Source of the DNA: JAAYUD01 sp041907665
GTDB lineage: Bacteria; Bacteroidota; Bacteroidia; Bacteroidales; Bacteroidaceae
Direction: 5' to 3'
Assembly (NCBI GenBank): GCA_041907665.1
Contig: JAYRGW010000007.1
Location: forward strand, 1 to 64,000
Length of the DNA stretch: 64,000 bases
Position numbers and translations under genes: made by a program. This document shows positions 18,369 to 26,503 of this stretch, in pieces. The notes beneath the pieces were generated by a model. That model searched no databases, had not been told where the DNA came from, and saw nothing but the letters and a program-made list of their open reading frames with translations. Within the stretch, counting starts at the first letter, position 1. Every line of letters starts with the position of its first letter.

Positions 18369-19124
18369 TTATATTCTTACTGTTATATTACGACTGCAAA
18401 GATAAGATTTTAATTCGGGAATTGGTATTTCTCCGAAATGAAAAACACTTGCAGCTAATGCGGCATCTGCCTTCCCCCTTGTAAAAACGTCAGCAAAATG
18501 TTCTTTTTTACCTGCTCCTCCCGACGCTATGATTGGGATGGAAAGTTTATCGGACAGCTCAGCGAGTGCTTCGTTGGCATAGCCATTTTTAACTCCGTCA
18601 TGATTCATACTAGTAAATAGTATTTCGCCTGCCCCTCGTTCCTGAGCTTCATAAGCCCATTCAAACAATCGTTGTTCTGTGCGTTCTCTACCACCTTTCA
18701 AATAGCAGAACCAGTCGTTTTCATCTTCACGAGCATCAATAGCTACTACGCATACTTGAGATCCGAAGTGTGTGGCTATTTCTTCTATCAACTCAGGATG
18801 CAATAAAGCTGAAGAATTGATTGATATTTTATCAGCACCTGCAACTAAAAGGCGTTCAACGTCTTCGAGTGCATTGATACCCCCACCTACGGTAAATGGA
18901 ATGTTAATATTGGCCGCAATACGGCTCACCAGTTCGGTGAAGGTTTTGCGCTCTTCGTAACTTGCCGTTATATCCAGAAAGACCAATTCATCTGCCCCTT
19001 GGCGACTGTATTCACGTCCCAATTCAACAGGATCACCAGCTTCACGAAGGTTTACAAAATTAATACCTTTCACGGTGCGTCCATCTTTAATATCTAAACA
19101 TGGAATGATTCTCTTTGCTAACAC
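18369..19124 (-). CDS. hisF: Imidazole glycerol phosphate synthase, cyclase subunit
   Basis: TIM-barrel cyclase (251 residues) that partners with HisH to make imidazole glycerol phosphate and AICAR. Typical motifs are RIIPCLDIKDGRTVKG, the catalytic Asp in CLDIKDG and VAIDARED, GGGI, and the second phosphate site at ASGGAG. It uses a GTG start at 19124, and the residues that follow (LAKRIIPCLD) are the standard N-terminus. It lies 38 bases downstream of hisA. Confidence 0.96.
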   Translation of the reverse strand: MLAKRIIPCLDIKDGRTVKGINFVNLREAGDPVELGREYSRQGADELVFLDITASYEERKTFTELVSRIAANINIPFTVGGGINALEDVERLLVAGADKISINSSALLHPELIEEIATHFGSQVCVVAIDAREDENDWFCYLKGGRERTEQRLFEWAYEAQERGAGEILFTSMNHDGVKNGYANEALAELSDKLSIPIIASGGAGKKEHFADVFTRGKADAALAASVFHFGEIPIPELKSYLCSRNITVRI

Positions 19125-19162
19125 GCTATATCTTGTTCTTTCAGATTAATTAAACGATCTCT

Positions 19163-19879
19163 TTATAATTTCTCCAGATCTTCGAGGGTGATTTTACCTT
19201 CGTAGAATGCTTTTCCTATTATTACGGCCGGGACGTGTGCTTCGTTCAGTTTCTTCACATCGTTAATACTGCCTACACCACCGCTTGCTACAAGATGCAA
19301 AGTGGGATGCTCCTTCAATATGTCTTTGTAGAGCTTGATATTAGGGCCTTGTAGCATTCCGTCGCGTTCAATGTCTGTACAAATCACCATCTCAACCCCT
19401 TTATGTATATAGTCTTCCAGAAAAGGTTTTAAGTGACATTCGCTTTCCTCAGTCCATCCTTTGACTGCTATTATACGATCTTTTACATCGGCACCGAGAA
19501 TTATTTTCTCTCTCCCGTAGTTATCAAACCACTTGTCAAAAAGAGTAGGATTGGTTACGGCTACACTACCTATAGTCACTTGCTGAGCTCCATTTTCAAA
19601 GGCAATCACCAAGTCTTCGTCACTCTTTATTCCTCCTCCAAAATCAATTGTCATAGAGGTGCGCGAAGCAATCATATTGAGTATACGGTAGTTTTCTACA
19701 TGATGAGAAACTGCACCGTTCAAGTCAACTACATGCAATTTCTGTATACCATAGTCTTCAAACATTTTAGCAACGTCCACCGGATTGTCGCTATAAACCT
19801 TTTTAGTATCATATTTGCCTTTTTCAAGACGCACACATTTTCCGTCGAGTAAATCGATGGCTGCAATCAACTCTATCAT
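19163..19879 (-). CDS. hisA: Phosphoribosylformimino-AICAR ribotide isomerase
   Basis: TIM-barrel isomerase (238 residues) of step 4 in histidine synthesis. The N-terminal AAIDLLDGKCVRL and the DFGGGIKS, GSVAV, TDIERDG and ASGGVGS segments are standard; catalytic Asp residues fall in AIDLLDG and TDIERDG. Its ATG overlaps the TGA of hisH (ATGA), consistent with coupled translation. Confidence 0.96.
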   Translation of the reverse strand: MIELIAAIDLLDGKCVRLEKGKYDTKKVYSDNPVDVAKMFEDYGIQKLHVVDLNGAVSHHVENYRILNMIASRTSMTIDFGGGIKSDEDLVIAFENGAQQVTIGSVAVTNPTLFDKWFDNYGREKIILGADVKDRIIAVKGWTEESECHLKPFLEDYIHKGVEMVICTDIERDGMLQGPNIKLYKDILKEHPTLHLVASGGVGSINDVKKLNEAHVPAVIIGKAFYEGKITLEDLEKL

Positions 19880-20466
19880 AATTCCAAAAAGTTTTTTAAT
19901 ATTGTCTCACCTACGCTCCCACTCTTTTCGGGATGAAATTGCGTAGCATAAAAATTATCTTTTTCAAGAGCTGCACTGAACGGTACAATATGATGTGCCG
20001 ATGCAGCCGTAAAGTCGGATACCGGAACATAAAAGCTATGTACGAAATAAACAAACTCGCCGGCCTTTATATTACGAAAAAGTTTTCCTTTCAGGTTATC
20101 CAACTGATTCCATCCCATGTGAGGTACTTTGTCTGCATGTATTTGAGGAATGAAGCGTTTGACGTCTTCGTTGAACATGCCCAAGCAATCTGTATTTCCT
20201 TCTTCCGAATATCGGCACATAAGCTGCATACCCAAACAAATTCCTAAGAATGGTTGTTTAAGAGATTTAAGCAACTTATCCATTTTTGTCTGGCGAAGGA
20301 ATTGCATGGTCGAGGCAGCTTCTCCCACACCGGGAAAGATCACCTTATCGGCTCTCTGTATCATTTCTGCGTTATCGGTGATTTGTGCGTTAATGCCCAA
20401 TCTTTTGAGTGCAAAGTCCACCGACCGTATATTTCCCGCGTTATATTTTATAATGACTACATTCAT
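19876..20466 (-). CDS. hisH: Imidazole glycerol phosphate synthase, glutaminase subunit
   Basis: Class I glutamine amidotransferase (196 residues) supplying ammonia to HisF. Nucleophile cysteine in GICLGMQL, with the His-Glu of the triad in FHPEKSG; the oxyanion region is FPGVGEA. First gene of the hisH-hisA-hisF-hisIE run; a TAnnTTTG element lies about 62 bases upstream. Confidence 0.96.
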   Translation of the reverse strand: MNVVIIKYNAGNIRSVDFALKRLGINAQITDNAEMIQRADKVIFPGVGEAASTMQFLRQTKMDKLLKSLKQPFLGICLGMQLMCRYSEEGNTDCLGMFNEDVKRFIPQIHADKVPHMGWNQLDNLKGKLFRNIKAGEFVYFVHSFYVPVSDFTAASAHHIVPFSAALEKDNFYATQFHPEKSGSVGETILKNFLEL

Positions 20467-20527
20467 TTTGTTTTCAACAATAGCTATTATCCGTTGCTTG
20501 TGACTCGTGCAACTTCCTTTTAGTCTG

Positions 20528-20535
20528 CAAAAATA
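20528..20535 (-). promoter_or_regulatory. TAnnTTTG -7 element for the his operon
   Basis: TATTTTTG on the minus strand, 62 bases upstream of the hisH ATG. Confidence 0.6.
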
Positions 20536-20706
20536 GCAATTTTATGTGTAATAACACGGATTAATGAAAAATGTTTTTATAAGACAGTTTAATTTTGCTA
20601 ATCAGATATTAAAATAGCCCATTCGACTTGTTTTTTGCAAATGACGAAAGAATGCTTTTTTGTGAGTTTATCCATACGTAATAGTCCCATTATGTTAAGT
20701 CCAAAT

Positions 20707-20792
20707 TGTTGTATGTTAGTTTTTCTTGTGACGTCCATAAGTTTTCAAAAAAACATAAGGACGTTATCATTTTTAGGGGCATACGACGTTTT
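20707..20792 (+). repeat. Palindromic intergenic repeat, ATAAGGACG family (copy A)
   Basis: Carries TTGTATGTTAG, the inverted pair ACGTCC-ATAAGTTTT / AAAACAT-AAGGACGT (about 20731-20764) and a tail CATTTTTAGGGGCATACG. It is closely similar to copy F at 56312-56393. It lies in the 508-bp divergent interval between hisH and wecB. The rest of that interval holds the hisH promoter, two short palindromes at 20881-20906 and the wecB promoter. Confidence 0.75.
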
Positions 20793-20880
20793 TCCTTTGT
20801 TATTATAGTATTTTATGTGTGTGGCAAAAAGTCAAAGGTTGAAGTGACATGCTCGAGTAAGTTTCCCATAGACCGAACCA

Positions 20881-20906
20881 CACGTGAATACGTGCTAATT
20901 AATTAG
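20881..20906. promoter_or_regulatory. Two adjacent small palindromes upstream of wecB
   Basis: CACGT-GAAT-ACGTG (20881-20894) is followed immediately by the perfect palindrome CTAATTAATTAG (20895-20906). They lie about 35-60 bases upstream of the wecB -7 element, where an operator could act. Confidence 0.35.
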
Positions 20907-20938
20907 TGAATTATCTGCCTTATACTAATAAAGTTTTG

Positions 20939-20946
20939 TATATTTG
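20939..20946 (+). promoter_or_regulatory. TAnnTTTG -7 element for wecB-rarA
   Basis: TATATTTG, 29 bases upstream of the ATG at 20975. Confidence 0.65.
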
Positions 20947-20974
20947 CACATAAATTTTGTCACATATATTAGAA

Positions 20975-22060
20975 ATGAAGATAACCATCGTTTCGGGTGC
21001 ACGCCCCAATTTTATGAAGATTGCTCCGATAGTTCATGCCATCGATACAGCAAGAAGAATAGGAAAACGAATTTCTTATAGATTAGTTTATACCGGAAAA
21101 CAAGACGATAGTAGTTTGGAACCTTCGTTATTCTCGGATTTGGAGATGAAGATGCCCGATGTTTATCTTGGTGTTGACAGTAAAAACAATACTAAGTTAG
21201 CTGCTGGCATCATGCTTGCATTCGATAAGGAGCTTACCGAGAATCCGGCGCAAGTAGTTTTGGTGGTGGATGATCTTACTGCAACAATGAGTTGTGCTAT
21301 TGTTGCTAAGAAAATGGGGATCAAAGTGGCTCACTTGGTCGCTGGCACTCGTTCTTTTGATATGAATCAGCCCAAAGAAGTAAATCGTATGATAACAGAC
21401 GGTTTGTCGGATTATCTGTTTACTGCCGGAGCGATGGCAAATAGGAATCTGAACCAGTCGGGACGAGAAGAAGAAAATGTTTATTATGTAGGCAATATTT
21501 TGATAGATACTATTCGTCGAAACCGTACGCGATTGCTCAAACCTTTGTGGGCTTCGGCGATGCAAGTTGATGAAGGCAAATATATCTTGCTGACACTCAA
21601 TCGTCGCAAGTTATTGAAAGATAAAGCACTGATGAAATCAATACTCACCACTATTTCGCAAAAAGCAGCCGGAGCAATGATTATAGCACCTCTGCATACG
21701 TACGTTAGTGATAGTATAAAGAAACTAGGGTTAAAGCTTTCTAATATTAATATCATGCCCGTTCAAAATTATTTGGTTTTCGGCTATCTTGTCAATCATG
21801 CCAAAGCTATCGTTACCGATTCGGGCAATGTGAGCGAAGAAGCCACTTTCTTTGGTATTCCTTGTATTACTATTAATAGTTATGCTGAACACCCTGAAAC
21901 ATGGAAACAAGGAACAAATGAATTGGTAGGTGAAGATTCAGAAAAACTGGCTGATGCTTTGGATACGTTAAACAGTGGAGAATGGAAGAAAGGAAGTATT
22001 CCAGAACGTTGGGATGGACATACAGCCGAAAGAATAGTAAAGATATTATTAGGAGAATAA
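20975..22060 (+). CDS. wecB: UDP-N-acetylglucosamine 2-epimerase (non-hydrolysing)
   Basis: Interconverts UDP-GlcNAc and UDP-ManNAc for surface polysaccharide (361 residues). The N-terminus ITIVSGARPNFMKIAPI is the family signature, with further matches at VVDDLTATMSCA, VTDSGNVSEEATFFGIPC and the ERWDGHTAERI end. The ATG at 20975 is preferred over an in-frame TTG at 20957 because it yields the standard start just after the promoter. rarA follows four bases downstream, so they share a transcript. No other polysaccharide genes are adjacent. Confidence 0.93.
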   Translation: MKITIVSGARPNFMKIAPIVHAIDTARRIGKRISYRLVYTGKQDDSSLEPSLFSDLEMKMPDVYLGVDSKNNTKLAAGIMLAFDKELTENPAQVVLVVDDLTATMSCAIVAKKMGIKVAHLVAGTRSFDMNQPKEVNRMITDGLSDYLFTAGAMANRNLNQSGREEENVYYVGNILIDTIRRNRTRLLKPLWASAMQVDEGKYILLTLNRRKLLKDKALMKSILTTISQKAAGAMIIAPLHTYVSDSIKKLGLKLSNINIMPVQNYLVFGYLVNHAKAIVTDSGNVSEEATFFGIPCITINSYAEHPETWKQGTNELVGEDSEKLADALDTLNSGEWKKGSIPERWDGHTAERIVKILLGE

Positions 22061-22064
22061 AAGA

Positions 22065-23336
22065 ATGAAACCGCTTGCCGAACGACTGCGACCCGACAGT
22101 TTGGACAATTATATCGGTCAGAAGCACTTGGTAGGACCAAATGCTATCTTGCGCCGAATGATAGATGCAGGCCGTATTACATCATTTATCCTTTGGGGAC
22201 CTCCCGGTGTGGGAAAGACCACATTGGCACATATTATAGCCTGCAAATTGAATACTCCTTTTTATACGCTCAGTGCCGTAACGTCGGGTGTGAAAGATGT
22301 TAGAGAAGTACTTGAAAAGGCGAAAAAGGAAAAATTCTTTAATACTCCCAGCCCCATATTGTTTATTGACGAAATACATCGTTTCAGTAAGTCGCAACAA
22401 GACTCACTGTTGGGTGCTGTCGAACAAGGTATTGTAACATTGATTGGAGCAACTACCGAAAATCCTTCTTTTGAAGTTATTAGACCTTTGCTATCGCGCT
22501 GTCAAACTTATACTTTGGAGCCTTTAACTAAAGATGATTTGATTGACTTATTGCATCATGCCATCAGTACTGATATACTGCTAAAAGAACATACATTCCA
22601 GATAGATGAGACAACAGCAATGTTGCGGTATTCGGGTGGAGATGCACGCAAGCTGTTAAATATATTGGAACTGATTGTAGAATCTTCGGGAACAGATCCG
22701 GTGATCATCAACGACGAGATAGTTGCCGAGCGTTTGCAACAGAATCCGATGGCTTACGACAAAGATGGCGAGATGCACTACGACATTATTTCGGCCTTTA
22801 TTAAATCAATACGCGGTAGTGATCCCGACGCAGCACTCTATTGGTTGGCTCGTATGGTAGAAGGAGGAGAAGATCCGGCGTTTATCGCGCGGCGGTTGGT
22901 CATATCGGCGTCCGAAGATATAGGACTTGCCAATCCCAATGCTTTGTTGCTTGCCAATGCTGCTTTCGACGCAGTAATGAAGATAGGTTGGCCCGAAGGT
23001 AGAATACCTCTTGCAGAAGCAACAGTCTATCTGGCTACTTCGCCCAAGAGCAACTCGGCTTATAAAGGTATAAACTCGGCTCTCGAATTGGTGAAGCAAA
23101 CAGGTAATCTACCTGTTCCTCTACACCTACGTAATGCTCCTACCAAGCTGATGAAAGATCTAGGATATAGCGGCGGTTACAAATATTCTCATGATTATCC
23201 CGGTCATTTTGTTAAAGAGCAATTTATGCCCGATGACCTAAAAACCACTCGTCTATGGGAAGCGCAGGATAATTCGTCAGAAAGTAAGCTAGGAGAACGA
23301 ATGCAACATTTGTGGGGAGATAAGAAAGATCTCTAA
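22065..23336 (+). CDS. rarA: Replication-associated recombination protein A
   Basis: AAA+ ATPase (423 residues) of the RarA/MgsA/WRNIP1 family that acts at stalled replication forks. Walker A GPPGVGKTTLA and Walker B ILFIDEIHRF are clear, followed by sensor-1 GATTENPSFEV and the C-terminal tetramerisation domain (about 250-423; YLATSPKSNSAYKGI, KYSHDYPGHFV). The start is four bases after wecB. Confidence 0.96.
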   Translation: MKPLAERLRPDSLDNYIGQKHLVGPNAILRRMIDAGRITSFILWGPPGVGKTTLAHIIACKLNTPFYTLSAVTSGVKDVREVLEKAKKEKFFNTPSPILFIDEIHRFSKSQQDSLLGAVEQGIVTLIGATTENPSFEVIRPLLSRCQTYTLEPLTKDDLIDLLHHAISTDILLKEHTFQIDETTAMLRYSGGDARKLLNILELIVESSGTDPVIINDEIVAERLQQNPMAYDKDGEMHYDIISAFIKSIRGSDPDAALYWLARMVEGGEDPAFIARRLVISASEDIGLANPNALLLANAAFDAVMKIGWPEGRIPLAEATVYLATSPKSNSAYKGINSALELVKQTGNLPVPLHLRNAPTKLMKDLGYSGGYKYSHDYPGHFVKEQFMPDDLKTTRLWEAQDNSSESKLGERMQHLWGDKKDL

Positions 23337-23548
23337 ATAAAAGGTTCTCCCGTCGTATTAATGTTTTCGTGATTGAAGTGAGTTGCCTATAGATTTCAGT
23401 TTTACAATTTAACTTAATGTTGCTGCACCCAATATTACAGTGTGTGGCTTTTTCTCTTTTATTTACAACGTTCCTAAAGAAATATTTGCATATTTCGAGA
23501 AAAAAAATGAACTTTGCAATTGATGTTGTTCATACAAAATGATTTTTT

Positions 23549-24181
23549 ATGATAAAGAGAATATTATTACTAGCTATAACAGGATTGATGGTGTGCAGTA
23601 TGTCGTTTGCAAAAAAGGACTTGCCAAGAGTAAAAATAATGCTAAAAGACAGTACTTCAGTAGAAGGTTATTTGCGTTCCGAACTCTCGGATAGAGATAC
23701 TATTATAGCAATCAGTCCTGAACAAAAGGGCAAGAAGATAAAATACGACATAAAGAAAGTTGAAAAACTGTTATTGTTATCCCAAACGGACTCTGATAAG
23801 ACTGCCGAGTATTATCCTCTATATGTATATAGCAGTATGCGAAGTGGAAAGGGTTCTATATCCGACCATCCAATGATGTTGTTGCTTGCTTATGCGGGTA
23901 AGCATGTAAATGGATATGTCGGTTTTGTTTGGGTGTTCAATTCTGTAGCATGGAATCTAGAACCTATTGCATATTATAAATTAGCAGAATCTGAGGTTGC
24001 CAAACCTTTTTTAAATTTTGGCACTATATTTAGAAAGAGCAAGAGTGGAATGATAAATTCTTTTAAGGAATATCCTGCTCTCACAGAGAAATTGGAGAAT
24101 GAAACCTTATCTGCAAAGGATATTAATAGAGATCCAATGCTAATAGTCAAAGAACTTGATAAAATTCTTGATACTAAGTAA
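23549..24181 (+). CDS. Secreted protein of unknown function
   Basis: A 210-residue protein with a clear Sec signal (MIKRILLLAITGLMVCSMSFA, cleavage near residue 21). The next 60 residues (RVKIMLKDSTSVEGYLRSEL and IKYDIKKVEKLLLL) look like a small beta domain of the kind in which a protein is modified by, or responds to, a ligand. A hydrophobic central segment (HPMMLLLAYAGKHVNGYVGFVW) may be buried or membrane-associated. I do not recognise a family. No enzyme motif is visible. The gene stands alone between rarA and the CDGSH gene. Confidence 0.7.
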   Translation: MIKRILLLAITGLMVCSMSFAKKDLPRVKIMLKDSTSVEGYLRSELSDRDTIIAISPEQKGKKIKYDIKKVEKLLLLSQTDSDKTAEYYPLYVYSSMRSGKGSISDHPMMLLLAYAGKHVNGYVGFVWVFNSVAWNLEPIAYYKLAESEVAKPFLNFGTIFRKSKSGMINSFKEYPALTEKLENETLSAKDINRDPMLIVKELDKILDTK

Positions 24182-24241
24182 CTACGTACTGATTAATTTC
24201 AATTGCGTGCAGAAAAGATAGGATTTCTGGAGTTGAATCGT

Positions 24242-24249
24242 TATATTTG
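24242..24249 (+). promoter_or_regulatory. TAnnTTTG -7 element for the CDGSH gene
   Basis: TATATTTG, 25 bases upstream of the ATG at 24274. Confidence 0.65.
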
Positions 24250-24273
24250 CATTAACTTTTAAAGAGAAAAAAG

Positions 24274-24480
24274 ATGGAAAAGAATGACGAAAAAGTAATG
24301 GTCAAGGTATTCCCTGACGGACCTTGCGAAGTAAAAGGCAATTTTAGTTTGATAGGTAAAGATGGTGAAGAAATCCCTAATAACGGTACTGTTCATTTAT
24401 GCCGTTGTGGAGCTTCCAAAAACAAACCATTCTGTGATGGAGCCCATCATAAAATAGGCTTTAAAGATAGCGTGGAGTAA
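24274..24480 (+). CDS. CDGSH-type iron-sulfur protein
   Basis: A 68-residue soluble protein with the 2Fe-2S binding signature CRCGASKNKPFCDGAHH (residues about 46-62): three cysteines and one histidine as in mitoNEET-type CDGSH domains. The N-terminal part (KVFPDGPCEVKGNFSLIG) is typical of single-domain bacterial members. A role in redox or cluster transfer is inferred only from the family. It is monocistronic, with its own promoter and a terminator about 110 bases downstream. Confidence 0.92.
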   Translation: MEKNDEKVMVKVFPDGPCEVKGNFSLIGKDGEEIPNNGTVHLCRCGASKNKPFCDGAHHKIGFKDSVE

Positions 24481-24589
24481 TTCGAATATCTGTTTTAAAA
24501 CGCAATAAGTTGATTTCAACTTGAATGGATAAAACTTGAGCGTACGAAAGACTAATTATAAGATATTTGTTTATTCTGGAAATGTATAG

Positions 24590-24637
24590 AACCGCCGCGA
24601 GAATTAAATGTAACATGATTTAATCTCACGGCGGTTT
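24590..24637. terminator. Terminator hairpin
   Basis: AACCGCCG...ATTAAAT pairs imperfectly with ATTTAAT...CGGCGGTT, followed by TTTTA. It is placed between the convergent CDGSH and hydroxyacid dehydrogenase genes and may serve both. Confidence 0.8.
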
Positions 24638-24696
24638 TTATTTATGAATCAAAGAATTTACAGTTATTCTCTTTCAGAGTCTACTATTTACTTATA

Positions 24697-25665
24697 TCAA
24701 GCTTTCTTTTTGGGATTGACTACATTAATAGGCTTGCCTTCGGTAAAAGCTTTTAGGTTATTAACCATTATTTCGTTTAATCGTTGACGTGCTTCAATAG
24801 TGGCCCATGCAATATGAGGAGTAATGAAACAGTTGCGAGCAGTGAGCAACGGATTGTCGGCTTTAGGAGGCTCAGCAGAGAGTACGTCTATGCCTGCTGC
24901 ATATATTTTTTTACTGTTGAGTGCATCAGCTAATGCCTGTTCGTCTACAAGCGGTCCACGACTAGTGTTGATGATAATAGCCGAAGGCTTCATTAAAGAC
25001 AATCGATGGGCATTGACCAAGTGATACGTATCGTCTACCAGCGGACAATGAAGTGAAATAATGTCGCATTCTTTAAAGATTTCGTCGAGTTCCATCTTCT
25101 TAATTTCGGGTATCAATTGTAGATTGACTTTTGACGTAACGGCATATACTTGCATGTCAAATGCAATTGCGATACGCGCTACAGCATTTCCTATATGCCC
25201 GAGACCTACAATACCAATCTTTTTATTCTTCAGCTCGATAAGTGGGTTATCCCAAAAGCAGAAATCGGCATTTCGTGTCCAGCGCCCTTTATGTACTTCA
25301 TCAGAATGGTGACTAACCGTATTTGTAATATTCAAAATATGAGCAAACACCATTTGAGCTACAGACTCAGTGCTGTATGCAGGGATATTTGTCACAACGA
25401 CGTTGTGCTCGGAAGCAGCTTCAATGTCTACAACGTTAAAGCCTGTTGCAAGTACACCTATATATTTGAGATTCGGAAGAGCTTCTATGATTTCTCTAGT
25501 GATTACGACTTTGTTAATAAGGATAGCATCAGCATCTTTACTCCGTTCAATTACTTCTTCAGGTTTAGTTCTGTTGTAAATGGTACATTCGCCCAACGAT
25601 TTAATTTCCTCCCACGACAGATCGCCCGGATTGGCTGCATATCCATCCAAAATTGAAATTTTCAT
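24697..25665 (-). CDS. D-2-hydroxyacid dehydrogenase (hydroxypyruvate/glycerate type)
   Basis: NAD(P)-dependent dehydrogenase (322 residues). The Rossmann motif GLGHIGNAVARIA sits near residue 155, the substrate arginine in NTSRGPLVDE, and the catalytic histidine in TPHIAWAT. Similarity is to glycerate/hydroxypyruvate reductase-like members, but D-lactate or other 2-oxoacids are possible substrates. It lies 89 bases downstream of the mutarotase gene on the same strand, so a shared transcript is possible but not evident. Confidence 0.87.
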   Translation of the reverse strand: MKISILDGYAANPGDLSWEEIKSLGECTIYNRTKPEEVIERSKDADAILINKVVITREIIEALPNLKYIGVLATGFNVVDIEAASEHNVVVTNIPAYSTESVAQMVFAHILNITNTVSHHSDEVHKGRWTRNADFCFWDNPLIELKNKKIGIVGLGHIGNAVARIAIAFDMQVYAVTSKVNLQLIPEIKKMELDEIFKECDIISLHCPLVDDTYHLVNAHRLSLMKPSAIIINTSRGPLVDEQALADALNSKKIYAAGIDVLSAEPPKADNPLLTARNCFITPHIAWATIEARQRLNEIMVNNLKAFTEGKPINVVNPKKKA

Positions 25666-25754
25666 ATTTATTTATTTTGGTTTTCGGAGTGCAATATTCG
25701 CAATAATCGATGAGATATGCAAACAATAGTGAATAATATTTAGAAAAAGTTTTA

Positions 25755-26129
25755 TTAATAGAGGCGGAACATACGCTCCATCGGTTTCCATTTCTCAATC
25801 GATGTTTGACCCGATTTACATAGCTGAAGGATACTCATATAGTTCTCCCATTCCTGCTGCCTAGGCATTACAGCAAGTTTTTGCATGGCTTTATCCCAAT
25901 CAAAATCAAGCGGAGTTTCGACAATCATAAAAAGTCGGCTATCTCGTATGTAAATCTCCATCTCGAGTATTCCAACTGCCTTTATGCCTTCTATTATCTC
26001 TTTCCAAGCGTTTGTTTCACTATGCCGTTTACGATATTCGGCAATGATTTCGGGATCGTTTTTTAAATCTAATGTTTGGCAATACCTCTTTGTTTCGCCT
26101 TGGTACTGTTTTTCTTGATAACCTTCCAT
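25755..26129 (-). CDS. L-rhamnose mutarotase-family protein
   Basis: A 124-residue protein of the RhaM/DUF718 family of small mutarotases, which equilibrate alpha and beta anomers of 6-deoxy-hexoses. The segments RYCQTLDLKNDPEIIAEY, GILEMEIYIRDSRLFMIVE and FDWDKAM are characteristic, with His/Tyr/Trp residues that would line the active site. No rhamnose catabolism genes are nearby; the divergent neighbour is an alpha-L-fucosidase, so a role on L-fucose is an attractive inference. A TATCTTTG element lies 63 bases upstream. Confidence 0.85.
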   Translation of the reverse strand: MEGYQEKQYQGETKRYCQTLDLKNDPEIIAEYRKRHSETNAWKEIIEGIKAVGILEMEIYIRDSRLFMIVETPLDFDWDKAMQKLAVMPRQQEWENYMSILQLCKSGQTSIEKWKPMERMFRLY

Positions 26130-26191
26130 AAAAAGACTGTAAATAATGAATACGATATTCGAATTAAAAATAACTTGTGTTTTGTCTGTAA

Positions 26192-26199
26192 CAAAGATA
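26192..26199 (-). promoter_or_regulatory. TAnnTTTG -7 element for the mutarotase gene
   Basis: TATCTTTG on the minus strand, 63 bases upstream of the ATG at 26129. The remainder of the 373-bp divergent interval up to 26503 is AT-rich and holds only the fucosidase promoter. Confidence 0.6.
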
Positions 26200-26472
26200 C
26201 ATATTTTACCGACAATTCATAATCCTTTCAACAATATATTATCAGATATTAATATTTTTTTGTAGCCATCTTTGTTTTATATCTAAAATAATCTTTCTCA
26301 TTATATTAATATTCAATGTGATGAAATCAAATGGGTTGTTATAACAAGATAGGATGATTAACAAACAGTAATGCGAAATGTTTGAAAAAGAATTGTAATG
26401 AATATTGTTCTGTGGTATTTGCGAAATTAAGTTAAGCATCTTTTTTAGTGATAACGGCAACTATATTTTTTA

Positions 26473-26480
26473 TATATTTG
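26473..26480 (+). promoter_or_regulatory. TAnnTTTG -7 element for the fucosidase gene
   Basis: TATATTTG, 24 bases upstream of the ATG at 26504. Confidence 0.65.
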
Positions 26481-26503
26481 CTGTCTATAAATCAACAAAA
26501 CAC

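Noticed and set aside
20706..20906. 66-residue plus-strand open frame in the hisH-wecB interval
   Set aside because: It is contained in repeat copy A and has no protein-like features.
25150..25656. 168-residue plus-strand open frame opposite the 2-hydroxyacid dehydrogenase
   Set aside because: Antisense shadow; the minus-strand frame has complete dehydrogenase motifs.
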